A stretch of DNA of 64,000 bases from Gordonia sp049847105 (GTDB taxonomy: Bacteria; Actinomycetota; Actinomycetes; Mycobacteriales; Mycobacteriaceae). The DNA is taken from NCBI RefSeq assembly GCF_049847105.1, contig NZ_JBNCNS010000001.1, positions 1,466,706-1,530,705 on the forward strand. The letters run 5' to 3'. The notes under the pieces are model-generated. The model was not told the origin of the DNA and ran no database searches. It saw only the letters and a list, made by a program, of their open reading frames with translations. The position numbers and the translations under genes are program-made. Positions 49,460 to 58,242 of the stretch are shown here, piece by piece. The stretch's first letter is position 1. Each line of letters opens with the position of its first letter.

Positions 49460-49914
49460 CAACCATGTCGAGGTCCACGCCTGTCGCCGCGGACGCCGCC
49501 CCGACGTCGAAGCGGTCACTGCCCATGCCGGCGACCGCAGTGATCGACCTCGTCGCGGTGACCGTGTTTGTCCTGATCGGGCGCTCCAGCCACGAGGAGG
49601 GCCTCGCGGTCGTCGGGGTTCTCCAGACCCTGTGGCCGTTCGCGGTCGGCGCGGCCGCCGGCTGGTCGATCGCCTACGTGTTCTCCCACGTCCGGTCGAG
49701 CGACTGGTTCGGCCACGACTTCCGGCCCGAGCAGATCGTGCCCGCGGGCGTGGTCATCTGGTTCTGCACCGTCGTGGTCGGCATGATCCTGCGCTACCTG
49801 CTCCACCAGGGAGTCGCGGTCAGCTTCATCATCGTCGCCACCATCTCGCTCGGCGTCTTCCTCATCGGGTGGCGCGCGGTCGCCGGGTTCGTCGCCCGGC
49901 GCCGGACTACTTGA
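49456..49914 (+). CDS. DUF3054 small membrane protein
   Basis: A 152-residue protein with four spans (about 25-43, 55-76, 93-113, 119-140) and no catalytic motif. The family mark is LIGRSSHEEGL after the first span. It is coupled to the YbhN-like gene through a GTGA overlap (GTG at 49456); ATG at 49465 is an alternative start. Function unknown. It converges on the penicillin-binding-like gene, overlapping by 8 nt. Confidence 0.82.
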   Translation: MTTMSRSTPVAADAAPTSKRSLPMPATAVIDLVAVTVFVLIGRSSHEEGLAVVGVLQTLWPFAVGAAAGWSIAYVFSHVRSSDWFGHDFRPEQIVPAGVVIWFCTVVVGMILRYLLHQGVAVSFIIVATISLGVFLIGWRAVAGFVARRRTT

Positions 49915-51553
49915 TCCGGAAGTACTTCTGCGCGACCTGCAGTGCTGCCGTACCCGACTTGTCGCCCTCGCAGTAGATCACGATGACCTTGCCGCCCTGC
50001 AGTCCGACGAACCAGCCCGGGCCCTGGGGACCGTTGGTGCCCACCAATGCCCGCAGACCGGGCGCCCCGGTCAGGTCGCTGGCGTCGCCGGTCTTGGCGG
50101 TAACCGCCATCGCCTGCAGGATCGGCGCCGTCGTCGCCGCGTCGAGTTCGCCGAGCTGCCCGCCGACCACATCAGTCTGTGCACCCCTGATGACATAGGG
50201 AGCGACCGAGCTCATCTGCCCGGACGAACTGCGCGCCAGCGCGACGCCCAGTGCGCCCATGTTCATCATCGAGGCGTTCAGGTCGCCCGGCCGGAAGTCC
50301 ACGGTCGCCACCCCCGGCTGATCGGCCGTCGGTGCGCTGGCACCGGGAACGGTGAACTGCACACCGAGACCCAGCCGATCCATGATCGCGTCGGTCGGCT
50401 CCTGGTTCGCGGTGGCGGACCGGTCGACGACGGCAAAAACGGGATCCAGGGTGCGCCCGACCGGATGCACGCCGCCGACGCTGGTGCCGCGTTCGACGGC
50501 GTAGCTGTTCTGGGCCATGCCGAGGATCGCCCCGCTGCCGGCGTCGAGGGCCATGATGGTGGCGGGCTGCCCGACCTCGACGGCCGAATCACCCAGGGTG
50601 AGCTGCAGGTTCTGGTCGATGGTGGTGTCCACGCTCGGTCCGGCCGGGCCCTGTTCGCCTGCCAGCTTGTGGGGCTTGATACCCGGGCCGGTCATCTGGA
50701 CCTGCCACCCGGCGGTGGCGTCGCGGATCGCCTGCCAGTAGTTGGTGAGTCCGGGCTCCAGCGGCGACGACAGCCGACGATCGGCCATCACCAGCTTGCC
50801 GGCCTTGCGGACGGTCACGCCCGGAACGGTGTCGGGGTCGGAGGTCATGACCTGCATGTCGGGATCGCGCAGGGTCACCGCGGTGATCGGTTTGCCCTGG
50901 GATTGGGCGAGCTTCTCCGAGATCACCTGTGTCGTCACCAGCGGCGCGATGGGCGCGAGGGTCCGGGCCAGCGCCCGTGCGGACTGGTCGACGTCCTTGG
51001 TCCGAGTGGGGTCGAGGATGATCTGGTTGACCGGCTGCAGGTACATGAAGGTCTTGCCCGACCCGCTGCGAACCGTCGGGGCCGGCGTGGCGTCGGTGCG
51101 GATCTCGCGCAGTTGGCCGCCATAGGGCAGCCCGGGATAGATGATCGACGGTTCCCAGGTCAGCTTCCACCCGGTGGACAGGTGCCGCGCGGTGCCCGTG
51201 CTGGTCGTCTGGAAGGTGCGGTCCTTGGCCCATCGCCACGTCGTCTTCAAGGAGAAGGACGCGGTCCCGTCGCTGTATTCGACGGGTTTCACCACGTCCA
51301 CGTCGACGTGCTCGGCGTTCATGGCCTGCAGCGTCTCGGTCAGCGCCTCCCCGGCCTGTCCCGGCGCAGTGGTGAACCCGGCGGCGCCACCGGCATCCTG
51401 CCGTTCCATCGCGGCCGCGAAGTGACGGGCCGCCCCGGCCGCACTGTTGTCGTCCCCGCCGCCGATGCCACATGCGCTGAGCACGACGACGGCGACGCTG
51501 CAGGTTGCCGCTGCGCAGGCCATCTTCGGCGCGCGCTTCGCCCAGATCTTCAT
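49907..51553 (-). CDS. Penicillin-binding-protein-like lipoprotein, catalytic motifs lost
   Basis: A 548-residue lipoprotein: signal peptide and lipobox LSAC (Cys28), an NTF2-like MecA_N domain (about 35-155), a dimerisation region (about 160-300) and a transpeptidase-like domain (about 310-548). In true PBPs the active site is SxxK; here the aligned stretch HPVGRTLDPVFA has Thr368-Leu-Asp-Pro, so both Ser and Lys are absent. Only about 30 residues separate it from the conserved DRLGLG segment, where about 90 including the SxN motif are usual. The KTG triad survives (AKTGDAS). This suggests a non-catalytic, regulatory or scaffold protein. The start ATG at 51553 (MKIWAK) fits the signal peptide. 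Confidence 0.8.
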   Translation of the reverse strand: MKIWAKRAPKMACAAATCSVAVVVLSACGIGGGDDNSAAGAARHFAAAMERQDAGGAAGFTTAPGQAGEALTETLQAMNAEHVDVDVVKPVEYSDGTASFSLKTTWRWAKDRTFQTTSTGTARHLSTGWKLTWEPSIIYPGLPYGGQLREIRTDATPAPTVRSGSGKTFMYLQPVNQIILDPTRTKDVDQSARALARTLAPIAPLVTTQVISEKLAQSQGKPITAVTLRDPDMQVMTSDPDTVPGVTVRKAGKLVMADRRLSSPLEPGLTNYWQAIRDATAGWQVQMTGPGIKPHKLAGEQGPAGPSVDTTIDQNLQLTLGDSAVEVGQPATIMALDAGSGAILGMAQNSYAVERGTSVGGVHPVGRTLDPVFAVVDRSATANQEPTDAIMDRLGLGVQFTVPGASAPTADQPGVATVDFRPGDLNASMMNMGALGVALARSSSGQMSSVAPYVIRGAQTDVVGGQLGELDAATTAPILQAMAVTAKTGDASDLTGAPGLRALVGTNGPQGPGWFVGLQGGKVIVIYCEGDKSGTAALQVAQKYFRIK

Positions 51554-51706
51554 AGTCTCAATTTTCACTCTTGTCACACTGGATTTCGATGCCGCCAGCT
51601 TCCATTCGGGGATCCGAGCGGTCACGATCGGGTCTCGGAGTTCTGGCGACGTGACGGGGGCCATAGACGACGGCGTCGTCGAAGCAGAGTCGGCCCATAA
51701 TGTGTC

Positions 51707-52453
51707 ATGGACTTTCGAGTGATGGCGGCCGGAGACCGTGCGGTAACGACGACTGAGTGGCTCACGTCCCGCCATGCTTTCTCCTTCGGCGATCACTACG
51801 ACCCATCCAACACCCATTTCGGTGTTCTGTTGGTGAATAACGATGAAATCGTCGCGCCGGGTGAAGGCTTCGTTACACACCCGCACCGCGAGTCTGAAAT
51901 CGTCACGTGGGTCACGTCCGGTTCACTCGTGCACCAGGACTCGGAGGGCCACTCGGGAATCGTCTATCCCGGACTGGCACAACGGATGAGCGCCGGCACC
52001 GGGATCGAGCACTCGGAGCGCAACGACCGTTGGGGTCATCGCGCGGAGGCCGGGGTGGCGCCGGTGCACTACGTGCAGATGTGGGTGATGCCCGACGAGC
52101 TGGGACTCGCACCCTCCTATGACCAGCGCGACGTCGACGACGAGCTCACCCCGGGCCGTCTGGTCGCGATCGCGTCGGGCGACCCGGCCCGCGATTCGGC
52201 CATCCGCATCGCCAATCGGTCCGCCACCCTCTACGCCGCCCGTTTCGCGGCCGGGTCGTCGGTCGACCTGCCCGCCGCACGGCACACCCACGTCTACGTC
52301 ACACGCGGCAGCCTCGACCTCGCGGGCACCCGCCTCGACGAAGGCGACTCGGTGCGCGCCGGTGACCTCGGAGGGGAGCCGCTGACCGCGCACACCGACG
52401 CCGAGGTGCTGGTCTGGTCGATGGATCGCGACCTCCGCGACCTGATGTCCTGA
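51707..52453 (+). CDS. Pirin-family cupin (quercetin dioxygenase-like)
   Basis: A 248-residue two-cupin protein of the pirin family. The metal ligands His58, His60 (THPHRE), His102 and Glu104 (GIEHSE) are all in place, as in pirin and YhhW, which bind Fe or similar metals and can oxidise quercetin; the physiological substrate is unknown. The C-terminal cupin lacks the motif, as usual. It is soluble and divergent from the PBP-like gene with a 153-bp spacer, with CATAAT 5 nt before the ATG as a possible -10 element. Confidence 0.88.
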   Translation: MDFRVMAAGDRAVTTTEWLTSRHAFSFGDHYDPSNTHFGVLLVNNDEIVAPGEGFVTHPHRESEIVTWVTSGSLVHQDSEGHSGIVYPGLAQRMSAGTGIEHSERNDRWGHRAEAGVAPVHYVQMWVMPDELGLAPSYDQRDVDDELTPGRLVAIASGDPARDSAIRIANRSATLYAARFAAGSSVDLPAARHTHVYVTRGSLDLAGTRLDEGDSVRAGDLGGEPLTAHTDAEVLVWSMDRDLRDLMS

Positions 52454-52510
52454 CCCGCCGACGGCAACCGAATTCCCGCCGACGGCAACGGCATTTCCAT
52501 CGAGAGCAAC

Positions 52511-53287
52511 CTAGCCTGCCGACTGCGCCTCGTTGCGTCCGTGCAGATTTTTGGCCGTCGGCGATTTCGGCACCGACTCCGGGTCCGGGTACGTCCGCAA
52601 CAGGCGATCCGCCGTACCCGAGGTCGTCACGGTGAACCAGTAGTGCTCGTTGCGGTAGTGATGGAACCGGTGATTGCGCCAGGTGGCGCGGTACAGACGC
52701 GATCGCGGCCGGTAGTCCGTGTGGATCAGATAGTGCGTCCATTCGTAGACGATGCCGAGTGCCCCGAGCACGACGAGGAAGGTCAGTCCCCGCTCGACGC
52801 CGCGGAACCCGACGAACGCGACCGCGAGCGCCGCGATCAGCACCGGGATCAGAGCCCGCCAGGGAATGAAGATCAGCGGGATGTCGCGCGGATCATTGTG
52901 GTGCTCACGGTGTTTGCGCGCGAGCAGGGTGTCGAGCGTCACCGGGCCGATCCGTCTGGGACGCCAGTGCAGGATGAAGACGTGGATCAGCCACTCGGCG
53001 ATCGGGAACACCGCGAGCATCACGAACGGCACCAGAAGGTCCGTGAGCCCCCACCCGCCGACCCACAGCCGGGCGAGCACCGCGCCGACGAGTAATGCGG
53101 CGATCATCCACGGCGACGGATGTCTCACGAATTCACCGAAGGCCGACCGCAATGTGACGTTCCGGCGACTCGCCCGTAACCGTTTCTCGTCGGCATCGAC
53201 ACGGCGACGCGCCCGCACCCCGACGGCCGCGGCCTTCTCGACGGAATCCGACATCTGCGGTTTCCCCGTGCTTCTCGGTGGATTCAT
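52511..53287 (-). CDS. Fatty acid hydroxylase / sterol desaturase family membrane protein
   Basis: A 258-residue di-iron membrane enzyme. The histidine clusters are KHREHH, WTHYLIH and NHRFHHYRNEHYW, and four spans (about 70-140 and 155-200) lie between. Such enzymes hydroxylate or desaturate lipids with O2; carotenoid or fatty acid substrates are possible. The ATG at 53287 overlaps the FadR-type gene by 4 nt (ATGA), so the enzyme belongs to the regulator's operon and is probably its target. The upstream reading to 53332 adds residues antisense to the regulator's end. Confidence 0.83.
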   Translation of the reverse strand: MNPPRSTGKPQMSDSVEKAAAVGVRARRRVDADEKRLRASRRNVTLRSAFGEFVRHPSPWMIAALLVGAVLARLWVGGWGLTDLLVPFVMLAVFPIAEWLIHVFILHWRPRRIGPVTLDTLLARKHREHHNDPRDIPLIFIPWRALIPVLIAALAVAFVGFRGVERGLTFLVVLGALGIVYEWTHYLIHTDYRPRSRLYRATWRNHRFHHYRNEHYWFTVTTSGTADRLLRTYPDPESVPKSPTAKNLHGRNEAQSAG

Positions 53288-54027
53288 GGCTGCGTGTCCG
53301 AGGTGCTCGACGACTCGGCGAGTGCTTCGCACAGTTCGAGGAGCGCCGCGGTCGCCGGCGCGAGCAATACACGGGCCGCCACGTCGGCGTCCGACGACCG
53401 GCGCCCGGCGATCGCGTCGACCACGGCTCGGTAGCCCTCGACGTTGCCGACCTCGGGTTCGAGTACCGCGGCGAGTGCGGGCAGCGCCGGCTCGTAGGCG
53501 GCACGCAGCGAGTTGTACATCAAGCGGAAGGTGATCGAGTCCGCCGCGTCGATGACCCGGCTCCAGAACTCCAGCGCGACCACCTGCTGGGTCACCGGGT
53601 CGGACTCGCCCGCCAGGTCCTCGACGCAGGCACGCAGGGCTTCGACTGCGCCGTCGCCGGCCCGTCGCGCGGCGAGTTCGGCCACCTTCGGCCCGATCAG
53701 GGCCCGCGCCTCGACGATCGACCGCACCACCTCGGGGACCAGCTGCCCGTTCCGCACCAGCAGCCGCGGCAGCAGATCGAGTCCGCCGGCGACGACCGGA
53801 TCGAGCACCCGGGTGCCCTGCCCCTGCCTGATCGACACGAGTCCCGCACCCGCGACCCGGCGCAGCGCCTCCCGGACCGCGGGCCTCGACACCCCGAGCA
53901 CCCGGGCGAGTTCACGTTCACTGGGCAGCGTGTCGCCGGCGGGCAGGTCTCCCGACAGCACGCCCTCGACGATCTGTTCGTAGACATCCTCGGGCACGCT
54001 GCGCGGTGCGATCGGCTCGAACGGCAT
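53284..54027 (-). CDS. FadR-subfamily GntR transcriptional regulator
   Basis: A 247-residue regulator with an N-terminal winged helix (about 10-75; core PSERELARVLGVSRPAVREAL) and a helical FCD ligand domain (about 90-235), which in this subfamily binds small acids through a metal site. A perfect TGGTCAGACCA operator stands upstream at 54065-54075. The start ATG at 54027 is preferred to the TTG at 54063 because TAGCGT precedes it by 7 nt. It is coupled to the hydroxylase gene by a 4-nt overlap. Ligand unknown; a fatty-acid-derived acid would fit the partner. Confidence 0.9.
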   Translation of the reverse strand: MPFEPIAPRSVPEDVYEQIVEGVLSGDLPAGDTLPSERELARVLGVSRPAVREALRRVAGAGLVSIRQGQGTRVLDPVVAGGLDLLPRLLVRNGQLVPEVVRSIVEARALIGPKVAELAARRAGDGAVEALRACVEDLAGESDPVTQQVVALEFWSRVIDAADSITFRLMYNSLRAAYEPALPALAAVLEPEVGNVEGYRAVVDAIAGRRSSDADVAARVLLAPATAALLELCEALAESSSTSDTQP

Positions 54028-54034
54028 GCGCCTC

Positions 54035-54040
54035 ACGCTA
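54035..54040 (-). promoter_or_regulatory. -10 hexamer TAGCGT, leaderless fadR-type promoter
   Basis: TAGCGT on the minus strand is 7 nt before the ATG at 54027. Confidence 0.55.
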
Positions 54041-54053
54041 GAGTCGTCGAGCC

Positions 54054-54075
54054 AAGTGGTCAAGTGGTCAGACCA
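54054..54075. promoter_or_regulatory. FadR-type operator TGGTCAGACCA with AAGTGGTC direct repeats
   Basis: TGGTCAGACCA (54065-54075) is a perfect match to the TGGTN3ACCA-type sites bound by FadR-subfamily GntR regulators. It is fused to two direct copies of AAGTGGTC (54054-54061, 54062-54069), and lies next to the -10 element, so autorepression is likely. Confidence 0.75.
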
Positions 54076-54090
54076 GTTGCTCGTTCGCGC

Positions 54091-55572
54091 TCAGCGCAGT
54101 TGTTCGAGCAGCCGGAGCCACACCTCGCTGACCGTCGGATAGGACGGCACCGCATGCCACAACCGGTCGATGGTCACCTCGCCGACCACCGCCACGGTCG
54201 CCGAATGGACGAGCTCGGCAGTGTCCGCGCCCACGAACGTGGCACCGACCAGGACGTCGCGCGACCGGTCGATGACGAGTTTTGCGTGGCCGGCGTAGTC
54301 GGGCGAGACGAGGTAGGAGCCGGCGACTGCGATGTCCGCCTCCGCGATCACCACGTCGATGCCGTCGTGGCGGGCCTGCGCCTCGGTCCGACCGACCGAC
54401 GCCATCTCGGGCCGGGTGAACACCACCTGCGGGATGGCGTCGCGGTCGGCCGAGGCGGTGAACCGCGAGCCATCCAGTGGCCGCCCGTCGGCCCGCGCGG
54501 CGATCACGTCGCCGGCCACCCGGCCCTGGTATTTGCCCATGTGTGTCAACGCGACCCGCCCGTTGACGTCGCCGACCGCGTAGAGCCACAGGTGGCCGGG
54601 AACGGTCATGTGATGGTCGACGCGCAGCGGGCCCGAATCTGGCAGGTCCAATACCTCGAGACCCAGATCGCTTGTCGCCGGGGCCCTTCCGGCGGCCACC
54701 AGTAGCTCGTCGACCTCGAGCACCGAACTGCCCCCGCCTTGGTCGACCGTCACCCGCGCCGGACCGCCGTGAATGTGCCCGTAACCGGTGTCCGCGACGT
54801 CGGGCCGCTCGACGGCCGAGATCTGCGCGCCGAACCGGATGTCGACACCGCGCCGGATGAGTCCCGTCGCGACCTGCTCGCCGACGAACTGTTCCGCCTT
54901 GGGCAGCACGCGGTCGCCGCGGATCACCATCGTCAGTTCCCGGACCCCGAGGTCGAGCAGCCAGGTGGCCGCCTCACACGCGACCACCCCACCGCCGAGC
55001 ACCACCATCCGTTCCGGGACGTCGACCATGTTGGTCGCATCCCGCGACGTCCACGGCCGGGCCTCCCGCAGACCCGGTATCGGCGGCACCGACGCCGTGC
55101 TCCCGGTCGCCACGACGACCGCCTCCCGCGCGACGATGCGCCGGTTACCTTTCCCGTCGCTTCGCTCGCCCCGGCCACCTACCTCGACCTCCCGCTCGCC
55201 GACGATCCGACCGTGCCCGCGGATCACGTCGATACCCGCGCCGGACGCCCAGTCGACCTGCGAGCTGTCGTCGCGCTGATGAGTGATGGTGTCGCGCCAG
55301 CCCAGAACGGCACCCACGTCGGGAGTGCGCTGGGTCAACCGCTCCCGCGCACCCGGCAACCCGGACGTTGCGGCCAGTGCGGCGCCCGGACCCAGCAGCC
55401 CCTTGCTCGGCATACACGCCCAATACGAACATTCGCCGCCGACGAGCTCGTGCTCGACGATCGCCGCCGTTCGGGAGCTGCCCTTGATCGCATACTCGGC
55501 GGCATTCTCGCCCACCGGTCCGCCGCCGATCACGACGACGTCATATGTGCTCACGTCCGTTGTTCCGGTCAT
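54091..55572 (-). CDS. FAD-dependent pyridine nucleotide-disulfide oxidoreductase (Lpd/MerA-like)
   Basis: A 493-residue flavoprotein of the dihydrolipoamide dehydrogenase/mercuric reductase class. The FAD motif is VVIGGGPVGENAA (about 14-26), the redox disulfide Cys48-x4-Cys53 (GGECSYWACMPSK) is present, the NAD(P) domain begins with a second glycine motif (VLGGGVVACEA) and the C-terminal His473...Glu483 dyad (HAVPSYPTVSE) is intact with three extra residues. The partner substrate is unknown since no lipoyl or Hg genes are near. The ATG at 55572 follows TACCGT at 7 nt. Confidence 0.87.
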   Translation of the reverse strand: MTGTTDVSTYDVVVIGGGPVGENAAEYAIKGSSRTAAIVEHELVGGECSYWACMPSKGLLGPGAALAATSGLPGARERLTQRTPDVGAVLGWRDTITHQRDDSSQVDWASGAGIDVIRGHGRIVGEREVEVGGRGERSDGKGNRRIVAREAVVVATGSTASVPPIPGLREARPWTSRDATNMVDVPERMVVLGGGVVACEAATWLLDLGVRELTMVIRGDRVLPKAEQFVGEQVATGLIRRGVDIRFGAQISAVERPDVADTGYGHIHGGPARVTVDQGGGSSVLEVDELLVAAGRAPATSDLGLEVLDLPDSGPLRVDHHMTVPGHLWLYAVGDVNGRVALTHMGKYQGRVAGDVIAARADGRPLDGSRFTASADRDAIPQVVFTRPEMASVGRTEAQARHDGIDVVIAEADIAVAGSYLVSPDYAGHAKLVIDRSRDVLVGATFVGADTAELVHSATVAVVGEVTIDRLWHAVPSYPTVSEVWLRLLEQLR

Positions 55573-55579
55573 GACACCC

Positions 55580-55585
55580 ACGGTA
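55580..55585 (-). promoter_or_regulatory. -10 hexamer TACCGT, leaderless oxidoreductase promoter
   Basis: TACCGT on the minus strand is 7 nt before the ATG at 55572. Confidence 0.5.
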
Positions 55586-55647
55586 GAGCGATTGCGCCAC
55601 GAGCAGAGCCGGCTGACGAATCGCGGATGCAATGCCAGGATGGACGG

Positions 55648-57636
55648 GTGACCGCTTCACAGACAGACACCACGCCCGTTTCCGGTATCGATCTCAGCTG
55701 GGTCGACGCCGACGTCCGCGTGCAGGACGACCTGTTCACCCATGTCAACGGCCAGTGGCTGCAGAGCCACGTGATCCCCGACGACCGCTCGGTGGACGGC
55801 GCCTTCCACGTCCTGCGCGATCGCGCCGAGGAGAACGTGCGCGACATCATCACCGCTTGCGCCGATTCCGACCCCGAGAGCGGCACCGACGCCCAGAAGA
55901 TCGGTGACCTCTACGCGTCGTTCATGGACACCGATCACATCGACGCTCTCGGGATCGGTCCGATCCGCGGCGAGCTCGAGAAGATCGCCGCGATCAGTTC
56001 GACCGACGAGTTGAGCACCCGCATCGGCCGTCTCCAGCGGCATGGCGTCGGCGGACTCTTCGGCTTCTACGTCGACACCGACGCCAAGCAATCCGACCGC
56101 TACCTCGTACACGTCGTCCAGTCCGGTCTCGGGCTGCCCGACGAGTCGTATTATCGCGAGGACAAGCACGCCGACACCCGGGACGCCTATGTGGCGCACG
56201 TCGGCCGGATGTTCGCGCTCGCCGGTTTCGGCGATGCCGACGCCCGGGCACAGACCATTCTCGACCTCGAGTCCGCCGTGGCCGCCCAACATTGGGACGT
56301 GGTCCGGCGCCGCGACGCCGACCTCACCTACAACCTGATGACCCTGGCCGACTTCACCGCCGCGGCAGGCGCATTCGATGTCGACTCGTGGCTCGGCGGG
56401 CTCGGCACGACCGGCGACGCGACGTTCGGCGAGGTCGTCGTCGGGCAGCCGTCGTTCATCACCGGCGTCGCGGAGTTGATCGCGTCGCGTCCGCTCGAGG
56501 AGTGGAAGACCTGGTTGGCGTGGCGGCTGCTGCGGTCCGCCGCGGGCTACCTGTCGTCGGAGTTCGTCGACGAGAACTTCGACTTCTACGGTCGCACCCT
56601 CACCGGCGCCGAGTCGATCCGCGACCGGTGGAAGCGCGGAGTCGGCTTCGTCGAGGATGCGATGGGGTTCGCCGTCGGAAAGCTGTACGTCGACGAGCAC
56701 TTCGGCCCCGAGGCCAAGTCTCGGATGGACGAGCTGATCGACAACCTGGTGGCGGCCTACCGCCGCAACATCTCCGATCTGGAGTGGATGACGCCCGCGA
56801 CGCGGGAGAAGGCGCTCGCCAAGCTGGGCAAGTTCACCCCCAAGATCGGCTTCCCCGCCCACTGGCGCGACTACGGCGCACTCGCCGTCGACCGCGGCGA
56901 CCTGATCGGAAATGTCGCCCGCGCTTCGTCATTCGAGCAGGACCGCGAGTTCGCCAAGATCGGCGGGCCGGTGGATCACGACGAATGGTTCATGACGCCG
57001 CAGACCGTGAACGCGTACTACAACCCGGGGATGAACGAGATCGTGTTCCCGGCCGCGATCCTGCAGCCGCCGTTCTTCGACCCCGACGCCGACGACGCGG
57101 CCAACTACGGCGGGATCGGGGCGGTCATCGGCCACGAGATCGGCCACGGGTTCGACGACCAGGGCGCCAAGTACGACGGTGACGGCAATCTCGTCGACTG
57201 GTGGACCGACGACGACCGGTCCGAATTCTCTGCGCGCACACGCAAACTCATCGAGCAGTACAGCGAGTTCACGCCGGAGGGACTCGACGAGGAGTACAAG
57301 GTCAACGGCGAGTTCACCATCGGCGAGAACATCGGCGACCTCGGAGGTCTGTCGATCGCGCTGGTCGCCTATCGACTCGCGATGCAGGGCACCACTCCCC
57401 CGGAGATCGACGGACTGTCCGGGGTCCAGCGGGTGTTCTACAGCTGGGCCCAGATCTGGCGGACCAAGACCCGCGACGCCGAGGCGATCCGGCGTCTGTC
57501 CATCGACCCGCACTCCCCACCCGAGTTCCGGTGCAACGGTGTGATCCGCAACATCGATGCCTTCTACGACGCCTTCGACGTCTCGTCGGGGGACAAGCTC
57601 TACCTCGACGAGTCGGAGCGCGTGCGGATCTGGTGA
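55648..57636 (+). CDS. zmp1: M13-family zinc metallopeptidase (Zmp1/PepO-like)
   Basis: A 662-residue neprilysin-type endopeptidase, the same length as M. tuberculosis Zmp1 (Rv0198c). The zinc site is HEIGH (496-500), with the third ligand Glu560 and Asp564 in GENIGD; NAYYNPGMNEIVFPA (about 455-469) is the substrate-binding strand. There is no clear signal peptide, also true for Zmp1, so export must be unconventional or the enzyme acts inside. The GTG at 55648 begins a typical N-terminus; the reading extended to 54739 shadows the oxidoreductase. A K+ channel gene follows 6 nt later. Confidence 0.93.
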   Translation: MTASQTDTTPVSGIDLSWVDADVRVQDDLFTHVNGQWLQSHVIPDDRSVDGAFHVLRDRAEENVRDIITACADSDPESGTDAQKIGDLYASFMDTDHIDALGIGPIRGELEKIAAISSTDELSTRIGRLQRHGVGGLFGFYVDTDAKQSDRYLVHVVQSGLGLPDESYYREDKHADTRDAYVAHVGRMFALAGFGDADARAQTILDLESAVAAQHWDVVRRRDADLTYNLMTLADFTAAAGAFDVDSWLGGLGTTGDATFGEVVVGQPSFITGVAELIASRPLEEWKTWLAWRLLRSAAGYLSSEFVDENFDFYGRTLTGAESIRDRWKRGVGFVEDAMGFAVGKLYVDEHFGPEAKSRMDELIDNLVAAYRRNISDLEWMTPATREKALAKLGKFTPKIGFPAHWRDYGALAVDRGDLIGNVARASSFEQDREFAKIGGPVDHDEWFMTPQTVNAYYNPGMNEIVFPAAILQPPFFDPDADDAANYGGIGAVIGHEIGHGFDDQGAKYDGDGNLVDWWTDDDRSEFSARTRKLIEQYSEFTPEGLDEEYKVNGEFTIGENIGDLGGLSIALVAYRLAMQGTTPPEIDGLSGVQRVFYSWAQIWRTKTRDAEAIRRLSIDPHSPPEFRCNGVIRNIDAFYDAFDVSSGDKLYLDESERVRIW

Positions 57637-57642
57637 ACCCCG

Positions 57643-58197
57643 TTGAACGACAACTCGATCGGTGCGGGTGAGAGCGGTGCGGGTGAGAGCGGTGCGCTGA
57701 GGCAGCGGATCGGGCGGAGACAGGTCACCCTGGCGGTCGTCCGCCCGATCATCGCCGCAGCCCTCCTGCTGACGGGCTATTTCCTCCTGCCGATCGCGAA
57801 GGAGAGTTCGGCGAACTTCATCGGGCTGGCGGTCGGCGCGCTGCTGCTCATCGCCTTCTGCGCGTGGGAGATCCGGCATTTCGTACATTCGGAGTATCCG
57901 GTCGCCACCGCTGTCGAGATGCTCGTCGCGATCGCCGCGCTGTACATCGTGGCGTTCGCGACCACCTACTACCTGTTCTCCGAGTACGCCGACGGGAGCT
58001 TCAACACCCACCTGACCCGGATCGACGCGCTCTACTTCTGCCTCACCGTGTTCACCACGACCGGATTCGGGGACATCGCCGCGGACTCCCAGGCGGCCCG
58101 CGTCGCCGTGTCCATCCAGATGGCCAGCACGCTCATCCTGCTCGGATTGGGTCTGCGGTTCCTCAACGTGCTCGTGACCGCCCGCGTCCGGCGCTGA
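57643..58197 (+). CDS. Two-pore-domain-like potassium channel protein (Ion_trans_2)
   Basis: A 184-residue channel subunit with four spans (about 33-50, 58-78, 92-112, 155-175) and a P-loop whose filter is TTTGFGDI (138-145). It lacks cytoplasmic RCK or cyclic-nucleotide domains. The N-terminus has a duplicated GAGESG peptide encoded by an 18-bp tandem repeat. TTG at 57643 is the only plausible start, 6 nt after zmp1, indicating translational coupling. The TGFGD filter, with Phe, is usual in bacterial channels. Confidence 0.78.
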   Translation: MNDNSIGAGESGAGESGALRQRIGRRQVTLAVVRPIIAAALLLTGYFLLPIAKESSANFIGLAVGALLLIAFCAWEIRHFVHSEYPVATAVEMLVAIAALYIVAFATTYYLFSEYADGSFNTHLTRIDALYFCLTVFTTTGFGDIAADSQAARVAVSIQMASTLILLGLGLRFLNVLVTARVRR

Positions 58198-58229
58198 CAG
58201 CCGTCTGGTCGCCCGGACGGGCACAGGCC

Positions 58230-58235
58230 TAGGCT
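58230..58235 (+). promoter_or_regulatory. -10 hexamer TAGGCT, leaderless promoter of the CtaG-like gene
   Basis: TAGGCT is 7 nt before the GTG at 58243. Confidence 0.5.
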
Positions 58236-58242
58236 GGGCACC

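Noticed and set aside
54739..55647. 300-residue N-terminal extension of the M13 peptidase
   Set aside because: Antisense to the flavin reductase and without similarity to the peptidase family; GTG at 55648 is the real start.
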